64,000 nucleotides of DNA from Bordetella parapertussis (GCA_945911685.1 CAMEAW010000001.1:1-64000), one strand, 5' to 3'. Shown: positions 1-9,224, numbered from the stretch's first letter. A program made the numbers and translations. The notes: generated by a model from the sequence alone, not told the origin.

Positions 1-207
1 GCTGCGCAACAACCAGCCCCAACGCACGACTGCCAGCAAGTTGGCCGACACAAGCAGCGCCAGCGCCAGCACAAACCACAGGGGTTGTATCTCAATTTTT
101 GTGGAGATCAGGGCCTGCCAGTCGATATTGCGTACGGCAAGCCAGAGGAGTAGCAGCGACAGAACGACCCGCAGGTAGGGCCAGAGTAATTTAAAGGTCT
201 TTTTCAA
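1..207 (-). CDS. Flippase-like membrane protein (LPG synthase TM / UPF0104 type), partial
   Basis: I translated this frame by hand. It runs off the left edge, so only the first 69 codons are present. The start is TTG (first base 207), and it overlaps the TGA stop of the upstream glycosyltransferase in the form TTGA, which is the main support for the start. The protein begins MKKTFKLLWPYLRVVLSLLL, goes on to an NIDWQAL segment, and has a second hydrophobic stretch (LWFVLALALLVSANLLAVV) followed by RWGWLLR. This pattern (first helix, a W-x-x-L amphipathic segment, second helix, R-W) is typical of the lysylphosphatidylglycerol synthase TM / UPF0104 family, which includes putative lipid or glycan flippases. 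The tight coupling to a GT39-like enzyme suggests a shared lipid-linked sugar substrate, but that is inference. The substrate cannot be told from this fragment. Confidence 0.65.
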   Translation of the reverse strand, partial: MKKTFKLLWPYLRVVLSLLLLWLAVRNIDWQALISTKIEIQPLWFVLALALLVSANLLAVVRWGWLLRS

Positions 208-1769
208 TTCGGTTTACCTGAGTGAGTCGGCGCTTGCGCACCCCCCCAGTTACGGCAGTGATAAAAGCTAAAGTCAGAAATTAACCTACCCAGCCGCTCG
301 ATATTCAGTTGTTCAACCCAGGTGCATGACTCAAAACCGCCTGCTTGCAAGGGTAAAGCAAAGGACATTTGTGACCAGTTTACAAAAATACTGTCCTGTC
401 CTGTTGGAATTTGTCCAAACCATAGATCAAACTGATCAAAACGCGAGTCAAGTACAACGACGTCTAAAGGGCGGGCATACCAGGCCATGCGGCTTGCTAG
501 CGTCCAGTTTTTGACCGAAAGCGTCTGTATTTTCAAATTATCTGCCAAATCCCGCGCTCGGGCGCCCGCGAGATCCCAGCCCCAAAGGTCGGCGAGCGGG
601 TTTTTTTTGCCCCATGCGTGTTGCTGGCTGACTCCGGGGATCCCAACAAAAAATAGAGCCACAAAAGCCAGCACGCAGATGATGGCTTGCGTGCGCACGA
701 AGGCGATGATCCACTGCCGTTTGCCAGAGCGCCAGTAGGCTGCCAGCGCGTTAGCGGCAAAGGGGATGAGTGCCAGCCAGGCTGGCCCAGTCCAGTGCGG
801 CAGGCTACCCCCACCACCGGCCAAGGCGGCTGTCACCAAAAAGGGCAATAGAAAAAACGACACCAACCCGAGTGCCTGCCAGTTACGGCCGCTGGTTATC
901 TGGCGCAACACCAAGTACCCACCTAAAAACAGGAGAGGGCCATAGGCGACAAGTTGTAAGCCAATAAATCCCAGCAGGCGACGGGCTTGCCATGCACCAC
1001 CGCCACCATGTTTGAGCTGATACAGAAACGACACCCACTCGTGCGTTGCGTTCCAGTAAAAAACCGGAGCGACCAAGCAACAGGCGATCATCAGTGCCAC
1101 CCAAGGGCCGGGGGTGCGCAGCCAGCGTAAGCCGTGGGCGCTGCATAGTGTCAGAACGAGTGCTACTGCAGGCAGAACCGCCGTGTATTTTGAGAGCCCC
1201 GCAAGCCCCAGTAAGACGCCGGCGCCAAGCCACAGACGCAGTCGCGTTTGAGCGGTGTGCGCGATTTGTGGTGTTGCGCTGAGCTTAAGTGCGACTTGCA
1301 TCAGTAAAAGTGAGAGCACCATGAGCAAGGTGTCAGGCAGCAGGCCGACACCCAGAACATGCAGCAATGGGGCGAGTAGCACCAAGGCCACAGCCCAAAG
1401 GCCTGCGACCTCTTTGCTTTGGGTGTCTGTTGGCCAAGCAGGCACAAGTGCAGGCAAGCGCCGAGAGATATCTCGAGCAAGCAGGCAGGCGGCAAGCCAG
1501 AGTGCTTGCGGGATCAGACGCAAGACGCCATCGGGCACACCAAGCGCAACCAGCGGCCATTGCAACCAGCCAACTAAAGGAGGGTGGTCAAAATAGCTGA
1601 GGGCCAGTTTGTCGGCATATAACGCGTAGTGCGCTTCATCGACTGAAAGCGTGAGCAAGCCGCCAAACACTGCATGCAAGCCAAGGCCAAGCGCAAGAAG
1701 CGCCAACAGCCGTTGAGTCGGGGTTGACGCGCGAAGGCTGGCCCCAGACGAATCGCTATTTGACGACAA
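204..1769 (-). CDS. Glycosyltransferase family 39 / PMT_2-like integral membrane protein
   Basis: A multi-pass membrane protein of about 521 residues that probably moves a sugar from a polyprenyl-phosphate donor onto a lipid or glycan on the periplasmic side. After the first helix it has V-D-E-A-H-Y (about residues 43-48) and, further on, F-D-H-P-P-L (about 60-65). These are the acidic first-loop motif and the DHPP motif of ArnT/PMT_2-type enzymes. About ten further hydrophobic segments follow, then a soluble tail. The open frame extends upstream to 1955, but that would overlap the preceding gene by 200 bases. There is no ATG near the first helix, so I chose TTG at 1769, which gives a 14-base overlap. 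The start is uncertain and no Shine-Dalgarno sequence decides it. It is the second gene of a minus-strand series DUF6776, GT and flippase-like protein. The acceptor is unknown. Confidence 0.75.
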   Translation of the reverse strand: MSSNSDSSGASLRASTPTQRLLALLALGLGLHAVFGGLLTLSVDEAHYALYADKLALSYFDHPPLVGWLQWPLVALGVPDGVLRLIPQALWLAACLLARDISRRLPALVPAWPTDTQSKEVAGLWAVALVLLAPLLHVLGVGLLPDTLLMVLSLLLMQVALKLSATPQIAHTAQTRLRLWLGAGVLLGLAGLSKYTAVLPAVALVLTLCSAHGLRWLRTPGPWVALMIACCLVAPVFYWNATHEWVSFLYQLKHGGGGAWQARRLLGFIGLQLVAYGPLLFLGGYLVLRQITSGRNWQALGLVSFFLLPFLVTAALAGGGGSLPHWTGPAWLALIPFAANALAAYWRSGKRQWIIAFVRTQAIICVLAFVALFFVGIPGVSQQHAWGKKNPLADLWGWDLAGARARDLADNLKIQTLSVKNWTLASRMAWYARPLDVVVLDSRFDQFDLWFGQIPTGQDSIFVNWSQMSFALPLQAGGFESCTWVEQLNIERLGRLISDFSFYHCRNWGGAQAPTHSGKPN

Positions 1770-2484
1770 CTGGGAACACGCGCCAAGTGATTTGACGCTT
1801 GCCTTCTGGATCAAAAAGCCTGGCGTTGGCACGGCGCGCCACAAAGCCCGCAGGAAAATCGGTTTGACCCGTGACATGCAGGTAGTGTCCAAAAGCAACG
1901 GGCTTACGCGCGAGTGTGATGGTTTCGGCGCGACCATCACTGTGCACCCCCTCAAAGCTGAGCTCGAGTAAGCCTCTGAATTCAGGCCGATCGGGTTTTT
2001 CTTGCAGCAGCCAGAGCAGGTAGGTGAGCTTGGGGCTGGCTTTCTCTTGGATAAAGTTGGCAGTGCTCACGCCAATGGGCCCAAAACGCGCATCAAAAGG
2101 CAGGGTTTGGGCAAACAGGCCCAGCTGCTCTTTAAGAGGGGTGACCATTGCCAAGGTGCTGGTCAATTCGTCTTTGAGTGCCCGATTGAGTTTTTCGCTG
2201 GCTTCACGCGCGCCGTCTAGCAAGCGGGCTTGTTCGTCAAACTTAGTTTGTAGACGCTGGCGTTCAAGCGTGGCACTGTTGAGCTCTTCGGTGAGCTTTT
2301 GCGCCTCGGTGCTGGTGAGATGCTTGGGGCCGTAGCTGGTTTGTAAAACCAGCATGCCGCAGCCGCCGGCGAGTACGCCGAGTAACAATAAAATGAGCCA
2401 GCTCGGTAGCCGACGCGAACGCCGGCGCGTGTCATAGGGGGCGGGTTTAAAGATCGCCCGCTTCGGTTGAACGCGAATAACCAT
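1756..2484 (-). CDS. DUF6776-like membrane-anchored coiled-coil protein
   Basis: A 242-residue protein with a basic N-terminus (RRRSRR), one membrane helix at about residues 28-46 (LPSWLILLLLGVLAGG), a helical and probably coiled-coil stretch at about 58-110 rich in Q, E, K and L, and a globular C-terminal domain of about 110 residues. The single anchor with a periplasmic C-terminal part resembles the DUF6776 proteins of Burkholderiales. I assign this from overall architecture, so the family name is tentative. No catalytic motif is visible. It lies just upstream of and overlapping the glycosyltransferase, so the two may be co-transcribed. The role is unknown. Confidence 0.7.
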   Translation of the reverse strand: MVIRVQPKRAIFKPAPYDTRRRSRRLPSWLILLLLGVLAGGCGMLVLQTSYGPKHLTSTEAQKLTEELNSATLERQRLQTKFDEQARLLDGAREASEKLNRALKDELTSTLAMVTPLKEQLGLFAQTLPFDARFGPIGVSTANFIQEKASPKLTYLLWLLQEKPDRPEFRGLLELSFEGVHSDGRAETITLARKPVAFGHYLHVTGQTDFPAGFVARRANARLFDPEGKRQITWRVFPVVVK

Positions 2485-2568
2485 ACAATCCTTGAAACAA
2501 CACAGCTTTTTGCGAGCACTACTGTTTGTAGTGAATGGCTTTTATTTTACTGGATTGCGCGCAAGGTC

Positions 2569-3270
2569 TCAGCCTTTAGGTCGAGACAGGATGTCAACTT
2601 CAAGTGAAGCTAAACGTTCAAGGGTGCCGACATCAATCCATTCGGCCGAGTGCAAGGCTCCGCATACTTGATGATGTTTCATGGCCTCGCGCAAAAGCGG
2701 CGCTAGTTTGGCGGGATGGTGCGCAGGCGTGTGTGCAAAGAGTTTGGGTTGATAAATACCGATGCCAGCAAACGTATGTCGTGTTGAGTTTGCCACTTCT
2801 TCGTGCAAGAAACCATCGCTGTCTAGTAAAAAATCACCTGCAGGGTGTTGAACGGGGTTGGGCACCATCAACAGCCAGGCTAAGCATTGTCGCAACTTCA
2901 GTTCGGCGGCAAAATGCTTTGCCTGAGCAGGATCCCAATCGCACCAGACGTCGCCATTGATGACTAAAAAAGGGTCTTCACCTAGCAGCGGCAACGCGGT
3001 TGCGATACCTCCTGCGGTTTCAAGCGCTTGCGGCTCAGCTGAGTAGCGAATATTGAGCCCGAATTGCTCACCCGAGCCTAGCGTCTGCTCGATCATGTGG
3101 CCGAGCCAGGCGTGGTTGATGACGACCTCAGAGAAGCCCGCGCCCGCCAGTTTTTCAAGATGCCACTGGATCAAAGGTTTGCCGGCGACCGGGATCAAGG
3201 GTTTAGGCAGGTGATCGGTGAGTGGCCGCATGCGTTCACCACGTCCGGCGGCCAAAATCATCGCACGCAT
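2569..3270 (-). CDS. murU: N-acetylmuramate alpha-1-phosphate uridylyltransferase
   Basis: A 233-residue nucleotidyltransferase that makes UDP-MurNAc from MurNAc-1-phosphate and UTP in the cell-wall recycling route that bypasses de novo synthesis. The N-terminus has the sugar-nucleotidyltransferase signature LAAGRGERMRP (residues 6-16), followed by LPKPLIPV with the conserved lysine. A metal-binding V-I-N-G-D-V segment lies at about 103-108. The length fits MurU rather than the longer glucose-1-phosphate enzymes. Its start overlaps the stop of amgK by the minimal ATGA, so the two are translationally coupled. The pairing of kinase and uridylyltransferase is what makes the MurU name firm, because the sequence alone could also fit mannose-1-phosphate guanylyltransferase-like proteins. 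Confidence 0.9.
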   Translation of the reverse strand: MRAMILAAGRGERMRPLTDHLPKPLIPVAGKPLIQWHLEKLAGAGFSEVVINHAWLGHMIEQTLGSGEQFGLNIRYSAEPQALETAGGIATALPLLGEDPFLVINGDVWCDWDPAQAKHFAAELKLRQCLAWLLMVPNPVQHPAGDFLLDSDGFLHEEVANSTRHTFAGIGIYQPKLFAHTPAHHPAKLAPLLREAMKHHQVCGALHSAEWIDVGTLERLASLEVDILSRPKG

Positions 3271-4319
3271 CAGAAGGTGTAGCCCACTTTCGTTTGCACC
3301 TGATCTAATTGATCCAGTACGCGCAACAAAGGTTTGAAGGCGATATAGCGTCCTGCGACTTGGCGTACATACTGGTTGACACGCGGAAGGTGGGCCAAAT
3401 AGGCCGCTTTGTTGTCGCGGTGATTGAGTCGTGCGAACACACCTAAAATTCGCAGGTTACGCTGCAGCCCCATCCATTCATAATCTCGATGAAAATCGGC
3501 AAAATCAGCGGGAACCGGCAAGCCTTGTTTGCGAGCAAGCTCCCAGTAACGGATCGCCCAGTCAATTTGCTGGGGCTCTTCCCAAGTGGTGCGCGCATCC
3601 ACAACTAACGAGGCGAGGTCATACGTAATCGGCCCCGCCACGGCATCCTGAAAATCCAGAATCCCTGGGTTTACGCCATATCGGCCGCCCTCACTGAGCA
3701 TTAAATTTGGCGAGTGAAAGTCACGGTGCACCAGCACAACGGGTTGCGCCGCGTTATGCGCCACCAGTAAGTCAAACACTTGATCTAATTGCGTCAGTAC
3801 GGCCGGTTCGAGCTGTGTCTTGCAATGCACGGTGACATACCACTCGTTGAACAGGCCTAATTCGTCTTTTAGACGCTTGGCGTCATAGATTGGCAAGCCC
3901 GCGTGGCTGGCAGTCTGAAGCTGCACTAAAGCGGCCAAGGCGTCGCGGTAAAGCGGCTGCAGCTCGGCGTCAGTCAGGCCTTGTTGGATTTTTGCGTAAT
4001 AAGTCGTTGGGCCCAGGTCAGACAGCAGCAAAAAGCCCTGCTCGAGATTTTGCGCCCAGATCACGGGTACGTTAAGTTTGACGTCGGCTAAACGCGCCGC
4101 AATGTCAACGAAGGGGCGGCAGTTTTCGTGGTGAGGCGGGGCATCCATCACGATCAAGGTGTCTGAACGCGCCTGAATCCTGAAATAGCGTCTGAAACTT
4201 GCATCACTCGAAGCCGCCTCCAGTGAGTGGATTTGAAGACCGATATTCGGGTCAAGTGCCGCTAACCAGTTGAGCAATAAAGACATTCTTGGATCTGAGG
4301 GGGGTGTCGGCTGGGTCAT
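3270..4319 (-). CDS. amgK: Anomeric N-acetylmuramate/N-acetylglucosamine kinase
   Basis: A 349-residue aminoglycoside-phosphotransferase-fold kinase. AmgK phosphorylates the anomeric carbon of MurNAc and GlcNAc recovered from cell-wall turnover, and MurU (next gene, 1-base overlap of the ATGA type) then activates the product. The catalytic loop H-R-D-F-H-S-P-N (residues 198-205) and the metal-binding I-L-D-F-Q-D-A (220-226) are intact. The sequence DASFRRYFRI near residue 39 is typical of this subgroup. The ATG start at 4319 faces lptD, leaving a divergent spacer of about 170 bases. In species with this pair, recycling makes growth less dependent on de novo UDP-MurNAc synthesis (fosfomycin tolerance); that is known of the family and not shown here. 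Confidence 0.9.
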   Translation of the reverse strand: MTQPTPPSDPRMSLLLNWLAALDPNIGLQIHSLEAASSDASFRRYFRIQARSDTLIVMDAPPHHENCRPFVDIAARLADVKLNVPVIWAQNLEQGFLLLSDLGPTTYYAKIQQGLTDAELQPLYRDALAALVQLQTASHAGLPIYDAKRLKDELGLFNEWYVTVHCKTQLEPAVLTQLDQVFDLLVAHNAAQPVVLVHRDFHSPNLMLSEGGRYGVNPGILDFQDAVAGPITYDLASLVVDARTTWEEPQQIDWAIRYWELARKQGLPVPADFADFHRDYEWMGLQRNLRILGVFARLNHRDNKAAYLAHLPRVNQYVRQVAGRYIAFKPLLRVLDQLDQVQTKVGYTF

Positions 4320-4398
4320 GAGAAGGTCGGTTGTTCAAAGATGGGACAGATTGGCCTTAAACCTCGGGCAATCCTGAGGCAAAAACGCTCCTCTTCTC

Positions 4399-4404
4399 TA
4401 TAAT
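4399..4404 (+). promoter_or_regulatory. Putative -10 element of the lptD operon
   Basis: An exact TATAAT hexamer lies 83 bases upstream of the chosen lptD start, in the divergent amgK/lptD spacer. I do not find a convincing -35 hexamer 16-18 bases further up, and no clear sigma-E type element, so this is only a partial promoter. Confidence 0.4.
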
Positions 4405-4469
4405 ACTGGCTGTCGGTGCCTTTTACCCAAAGGGCGCTTGGGCACGCTTGCCTCATGCTGTTGCGATCC

Positions 4470-4477
4470 AGGTGATC
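4470..4477 (+). promoter_or_regulatory. Strong Shine-Dalgarno site that decides the lptD start
   Basis: AGGTGATC matches eight consecutive bases of the anti-Shine-Dalgarno complement (GGAGGTGATC). It sits nine bases before the GTG at 4487. It lies downstream of the TTG (4448) that begins the longest open frame and overlaps the GTG at 4472, so neither of those is likely to be used. Confidence 0.65.
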
Positions 4478-4486
4478 ATTTCGAAC

Positions 4487-6886
4487 GTGCGTATTCTGTT
4501 TTGGCTGTTGTTTCTGTCGTGTTTGAGTGTCGCCACTGCGCAGACGCCGGGCGCTGTTGCGCCAAGCACAGGGGCCGGGCTAAATAGCGATGGGCTGTTG
4601 GTGCCGGGCTTGCGCGTGTCGCCTCGTCTTGAGCGCACTATGGCGTCTGACAAGACCATGCCAACGTTTATCGAGGCGGCCCAAATGCAGGGCGACGGGC
4701 AAAACAACCTCAAAATGCAAGGTAATGCTGTAGTGCGCCGCCAAGACGGCGTTTTAAAAGCCAGCATCATCGATTACAACAAAGGTACGGGTGTCATGGA
4801 TGCCCAGATCAATGCGCGCCTGATTCGCGACGGCAACGTAATTGGTGGCACGGGTATTTTGTATAAATCAGATGACGGGACGGCCACCGTCGATCAGCCT
4901 AATTTTTGGATCGAGAACGGCGGCGCTGGGGTCGGCTCGTGGGCCGATGTGTACAACAAAAATCAAATGAGCCTGACCGACGTTGTCTACAGCGGTTGCC
5001 CGTGTCCACAGCCCTCTTGGTACATCGAAACCGAAAAACTTGACCTCGATTTTGCGGCCAACGAAGGCGTTGCCAAAAATGGCGTGCTGTACTTTAAAAA
5101 CTTTCCGATTCTAGCCTCGCCGTACCTGTCGTTTCCGCTTAAAAAAGAACGCAAGTCAGGCTTTTTGATCCCGACGTTTGGCGTAACAAGTAACACTGGG
5201 GTTGATTACACGCAGCCCTATTACTTCAATATCGCGCCCAATATGGACATGACTGCGCAGGTGCGGGCAATGTCAAAACGCGGCTTACAGCTCGGTGACG
5301 AATTTCGCTATCTAGGTCAAAACTATGCCGGCCTGATGGCAGGCACCTACCTGAACCGCGATTTGCAAACGGGCACAGATCGTTGGCTGTATACCGCTAA
5401 CCATATGCAGCGGTTGGGCGGTGGTTTCTTTGCGGGTTATAACGTCAGCGGTGTCTCTGACGACAATTATTTCAACGATTTTGCAACGATGGCGGTCAAT
5501 CAGTCGACCAACACTTATTTGCCGCGTCAGGCGGGTGGTGGCTGGGCCAATGAGTTTTGGCAAACCAGTTTGCAGGTGCAAACCTATCAAACCTTGCGAC
5601 CCACCGGTACCTCCGTTGCGCCAATTTATAACAAGGTCCCTGAACTCACTGTAAACGGTGCGCGTTTTGACCTGGGTGGTTTCGATGTTCAGAGTCAAAA
5701 CACGGTGACCCGCTTTGAGATGCCGCTTGATCAGCGGTTTCCGTATGGTCCTGCAGGCAGCCTGCGCTACAAGCCTGATGGCTCTCGCGCCTCGTCTTAC
5801 TCTTCTATTGCGTATCCAATCGTTAGACCCGGCTGGTACATCACCCCAAAAATTGCCTTAAGTGCGGCGCAATATCAAACAGACTGGTATGGTCTCGAAA
5901 ATTGGTATGGCTACGGCCAGCCGTCAAACTCGCGGGTCTTACCTATCATGTCGCTCGACTCGGGCATGACCTTTGATCGTGACACGACGTTTTTTGGTAA
6001 GCCGGCCATTCAAACGCTCGAGCCTCGTGCCTATTACTTGAAAGTACCCTATCGTGATCAGTCGCAGTTTCCTGTGTACGACACCACGTTGGCTGACTTC
6101 AGTTTCGCGCAGGCGTTCCAAGAAAATATTTATACCGGCGGTTGGGATCGTGTTGCCAACGCCAACCAGGCCACGCTCGCCTTGACGACGCGTTGGATGG
6201 ATCAAGAGACCGGGTTCGAGCGATTCAATTTTGGCGTGGCGCAGCGCTACTACTTTGAAGATCAGATGGTGACCTTGCCCTTTGAGGTGCCGCGCACCAA
6301 CACAAAATCTGAATTTCTAATCGGTACCAGCGCCGCATTGACCGATAAAATTAATACTTCTGCCACTTTCCAGTACGACCCTTACTTAAGCCAATGGGAT
6401 CGCGCGCAAGTCGTCGCGCGCTGGCGGCCTCAGCGTTTGGCCATGATATCGCTTTCGTACCGCTATCAGATCAACCCGCCTTCGTTGGCGCTTTATCAGC
6501 CTCAAGGGCAAAACCAGATCAGTGGTTCGTTTCAATGGCCATTGGCAAAAAAATGGTACTCGGTGGGTCGTGTCGACTATTCGTTTAATCGCGTAAACGC
6601 TCAAAGCATCATCGACCCAACCGTCATGGTCTCAATGCCTAAAGTGACGCAGGGCGTGCTCGGGGTCGAATACAAAGGCGACTGTTGCTGGTCGGGTCGT
6701 TTTGTATTCCAGCGCTATGTGGTCAGTGCCGACCAAACTAACACGGCAGTATTTTTTCAACTTGAGCTTGGCGGTATTGGCAATCTTGGTCAGAACCCAA
6801 TGGGTCTGATTGGTCGGGCAATCCCTGGCTACGAATCGGTCACGCCCGCGGTGCCCAACATCAGTAAATTTGAAAGGTACGAATAA
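4487..6886 (+). CDS. lptD: LPS assembly outer-membrane protein LptD
   Basis: A beta-barrel protein of 799 residues that, with the lipoprotein LptE, inserts lipopolysaccharide into the outer leaflet. With the GTG start the protein opens with a clean signal peptide (RILFWLLFLSCLSVATAQ, cleavage after about residue 18 or 19). The periplasmic OstA/beta-jellyroll domain follows to about residue 190, then the barrel. Two cysteine pairs are visible, C-P-C at 171/173 and C-C at 733/734. These match in position the residues that form the inter-domain disulfides needed for LptD activity in E. coli, although that protein has C31 and C173 at the N-terminal side. The stop overlaps the ATG of surA by one base, which is the conserved lptD-surA arrangement, and SurA is a chaperone for LptD. 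Confidence 0.96.
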   Translation: MRILFWLLFLSCLSVATAQTPGAVAPSTGAGLNSDGLLVPGLRVSPRLERTMASDKTMPTFIEAAQMQGDGQNNLKMQGNAVVRRQDGVLKASIIDYNKGTGVMDAQINARLIRDGNVIGGTGILYKSDDGTATVDQPNFWIENGGAGVGSWADVYNKNQMSLTDVVYSGCPCPQPSWYIETEKLDLDFAANEGVAKNGVLYFKNFPILASPYLSFPLKKERKSGFLIPTFGVTSNTGVDYTQPYYFNIAPNMDMTAQVRAMSKRGLQLGDEFRYLGQNYAGLMAGTYLNRDLQTGTDRWLYTANHMQRLGGGFFAGYNVSGVSDDNYFNDFATMAVNQSTNTYLPRQAGGGWANEFWQTSLQVQTYQTLRPTGTSVAPIYNKVPELTVNGARFDLGGFDVQSQNTVTRFEMPLDQRFPYGPAGSLRYKPDGSRASSYSSIAYPIVRPGWYITPKIALSAAQYQTDWYGLENWYGYGQPSNSRVLPIMSLDSGMTFDRDTTFFGKPAIQTLEPRAYYLKVPYRDQSQFPVYDTTLADFSFAQAFQENIYTGGWDRVANANQATLALTTRWMDQETGFERFNFGVAQRYYFEDQMVTLPFEVPRTNTKSEFLIGTSAALTDKINTSATFQYDPYLSQWDRAQVVARWRPQRLAMISLSYRYQINPPSLALYQPQGQNQISGSFQWPLAKKWYSVGRVDYSFNRVNAQSIIDPTVMVSMPKVTQGVLGVEYKGDCCWSGRFVFQRYVVSADQTNTAVFFQLELGGIGNLGQNPMGLIGRAIPGYESVTPAVPNISKFERYE

Positions 6887-8433
6887 TGTTTGGCGTAAGA
6901 TGCTTTATTAAAGCTTTACTTTTGGCGCAGTTGGGCTATGTCGTGTTAGTGCCCGCGGCGGCTCAAACACAAATTAATAATTTGGGTAGCTCGCGTTCTA
7001 ACGTTACTGCGCCGCAAAAAACAACGGCTGCCACGTCGACGCAAGAGGCCGATGCGATTGTCGCGGTGGTTAACAAAGATGTCATTACGCGCCGAGAGCT
7101 CGATACGCGTGTTCAGCAAATTAAGACAGACCTCGCACGCCAGCGTGCGCAGATTCCGCCTGATGAAATTCTTCAATCTCAGCTGTTGCAAAGATTGATC
7201 ATCGAGCGCTTGCAAGTGCAAGAAGCAAAGCGGCTGAACCTTGAGGTAAACGACCAGGTTTTAAAAACTGCGCTCGATGCGATCGCCCAGCGAAACAAAA
7301 TGACTCCTGCACAATTGCGTTCGCAAATTGAAGGTGCTGGCGTGGCGTGGGCCGATTACAGCGAGATGATTAAGCGCGAAGTCTTGGTAGACCGTCTGCG
7401 CCAGCGTGTTGTCGACAGTACGATTTTGATTACAGATGCCGAAGTCGACGCTTTTTTACGCGAACAAAAAGCCCGACAAACAGGCGGTTTATTGTCGACT
7501 GCGCCTGCGCCAGTCGTGACAGCACCACCGCCACCGCCTAAGCCCAAAGCCGCGCCGATTCAGCCAGCGGTGATGGGGCTAGCACAGATTTTGGTGCGCG
7601 TACCTGAAGATTCAACTGAAGATGAGGTCAAAGTGTTGCGTGCCAAAGCACAGGCACTTTTGGCGCGTTTGCGTAAAGGCGAAAGTTTTGAGGCACTTGC
7701 TAAGGCAAGCTCTGAGGGCCCCGAGGCAAGCCGTGGTGGTGATATGGGCGGACGGCTGGTCAAAGACTGGCCTGATTTGTTTTTGAAGGCGACCGCCGGC
7801 GTTGCAGATGGTCAGCTTAGTAATATCATTCAAAGCGGTAACGGCTTTCACATTCTTAAAGTGCTTGGCCGCGCAGGTGGTGCTCCACCGCCCGAGCCCG
7901 TTGCACAACAAGCGCCACCGCCGCCTGCACCGGGTGCCGGCGTGCCTGCCCCGCAAGGGCCCATGATGGTCGAGCAAACGCGCGCCCGACACATTTTGAT
8001 CAAGACCACAGCGGTTGTGACGTCTGACGTCGCCAAGCAAAAATTAGACCAAGTACGCGAGCGTATTGTCGATGGCAAAGAGTCTTTTTCTGATCTGGCA
8101 AAGCGTTTCTCAAATGATTCGTCAGCGCCACAAGGCGGCGGTCTCGGGTGGCTGAATCCAGGTGAGACCGTGCCGCCCTTTGAGCAAGCCATGAAAAAAC
8201 TCAAGATTGGCGAGGTGAGTGAACCCGTGCAAACGTCTTTTGGCTGGCACCTCATTGTGGTTGATGAACGACGCACGCAAGATATGGCTGAGCAGTTTCA
8301 GCGAAACCAGGTTCGTCAGCGTCTCTTTTTACAACGCTCGGAAGCATCCTTCGAAACCTGGTTGCAGCACGTACGCAATTCGTCGTTTATCGATAATCGC
8401 TTAGAAAAAAGTCAACGCCAGGGCAAGGACTAG
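6886..8433 (+). CDS. surA: Periplasmic chaperone and peptidyl-prolyl isomerase SurA
   Basis: A 515-residue protein, longer than the E. coli protein (428). It has a signal peptide (cleavage near residue 26, PAAA-QTQ) and an N-terminal SurA helical domain at about 52-200 beginning DAIVAVVNKDVITRREL. Two parvulin domains follow, at about 228-328 (G-L-A-Q-I-L-V) and 364-462 (RARHILIK, ending GWHLIVVDERR). The extra length lies mainly in two proline-rich linkers, at about 207-227 (a run of five prolines in APPPPPKP) and 332-357 (APPPEP, APPPPAPG). SurA escorts unfolded outer-membrane proteins such as LptD to the Bam complex. It overlaps lptD by one base and is followed three bases later by rsmA. 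Confidence 0.96.
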   Translation: MFGVRCFIKALLLAQLGYVVLVPAAAQTQINNLGSSRSNVTAPQKTTAATSTQEADAIVAVVNKDVITRRELDTRVQQIKTDLARQRAQIPPDEILQSQLLQRLIIERLQVQEAKRLNLEVNDQVLKTALDAIAQRNKMTPAQLRSQIEGAGVAWADYSEMIKREVLVDRLRQRVVDSTILITDAEVDAFLREQKARQTGGLLSTAPAPVVTAPPPPPKPKAAPIQPAVMGLAQILVRVPEDSTEDEVKVLRAKAQALLARLRKGESFEALAKASSEGPEASRGGDMGGRLVKDWPDLFLKATAGVADGQLSNIIQSGNGFHILKVLGRAGGAPPPEPVAQQAPPPPAPGAGVPAPQGPMMVEQTRARHILIKTTAVVTSDVAKQKLDQVRERIVDGKESFSDLAKRFSNDSSAPQGGGLGWLNPGETVPPFEQAMKKLKIGEVSEPVQTSFGWHLIVVDERRTQDMAEQFQRNQVRQRLFLQRSEASFETWLQHVRNSSFIDNRLEKSQRQGKD

Positions 8434-8436
8434 CGC

Positions 8437-9222
8437 GTGCGAGCGCATCAGGCGCGGAAGCGGTTTGGTCAAAATTTTTTAGTTGACCTTGGGGTCATCG
8501 AAGCGATTGTGCGGGCCATTCATCCCGCGCGCGAAGATCGCATGATCGAGATTGGCCCGGGTTTGGGGGCGTTGACGGCGCCACTTCTTGAAAAGCTCAG
8601 CGTGCTGAACGTCATCGAACTTGATCGTGACTTAGCGTCTAGGTTGCGCCAACGATTTCCTGAGGCGCAACTACCCATCGTGCAGGCCGATGTGCTTGCC
8701 GTGGATTTTTCTCAGTTTGGTCAACAGCTGCGCATTGTGGGCAATTTGCCTTACAACATTTCAAGCCCGTTACTTTTTACCTTGGTCGAATATGCGGATC
8801 AGATTATTGATCAGCACTTTATGCTTCAGCGCGAAGTGGTTGACCGCATGGTCGCCGTGCCCGGTTCGGGTGATTACAGTCGCTTGTCGGTGATGTTGCA
8901 GTACCGTTACGCGATTGAAAAAATATTTGACGTGTCTCCCGAGGCTTTTGATCCGCCACCGCGCGTGACGTCGTCGATCGTGCGTATGGTGCCTCTGCCT
9001 CATACCCGTGCACGCGCTGTTGATGAGTCTTTGTTTGCAGCGGTGGTGATGCGCGCCTTTTCACAGCGCCGTAAAATGTTACGAGGTGTGTTGGGTGCTT
9101 GGACAGCGCTCATCCCCTGGGAGGCTTTGCAAATCGAGCCAACCTGGCGTGCAGAACAGGTGTCTGTGCCCAAATTTATTGCGATGGCAGATGCTTTGCA
9201 TGCTGCCGCAGTACGCGCTTAA
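8437..9222 (+). CDS. rsmA: 16S rRNA (adenine1518/1519-N6,N6)-dimethyltransferase RsmA
   Basis: A 261-residue SAM-dependent methyltransferase that dimethylates two adjacent adenines in the 3'-terminal helix of 16S rRNA during small-subunit maturation. The frame begins with the family signature [10 protein letters not shown] (8-17). It has the SAM-binding EIGPGLG (38-44), the acidic ELDRDL after the second strand, and the catalytic N-L-P-Y (103-106). The GTG start is supported by AGGA at 8426-8429, seven bases upstream. It directly follows surA. In many proteobacteria pdxA sits between the two, and it is absent here. Confidence 0.96.
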   Translation: MRAHQARKRFGQNFLVDLGVIEAIVRAIHPAREDRMIEIGPGLGALTAPLLEKLSVLNVIELDRDLASRLRQRFPEAQLPIVQADVLAVDFSQFGQQLRIVGNLPYNISSPLLFTLVEYADQIIDQHFMLQREVVDRMVAVPGSGDYSRLSVMLQYRYAIEKIFDVSPEAFDPPPRVTSSIVRMVPLPHTRARAVDESLFAAVVMRAFSQRRKMLRGVLGAWTALIPWEALQIEPTWRAEQVSVPKFIAMADALHAAAVRA

Positions 9223-9224
9223 GC

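Noticed and set aside
5312-5698. 128-residue open frame on the minus strand inside lptD
   Set aside because: A shadow of the lptD coding strand with no domain or ribosome-binding site.
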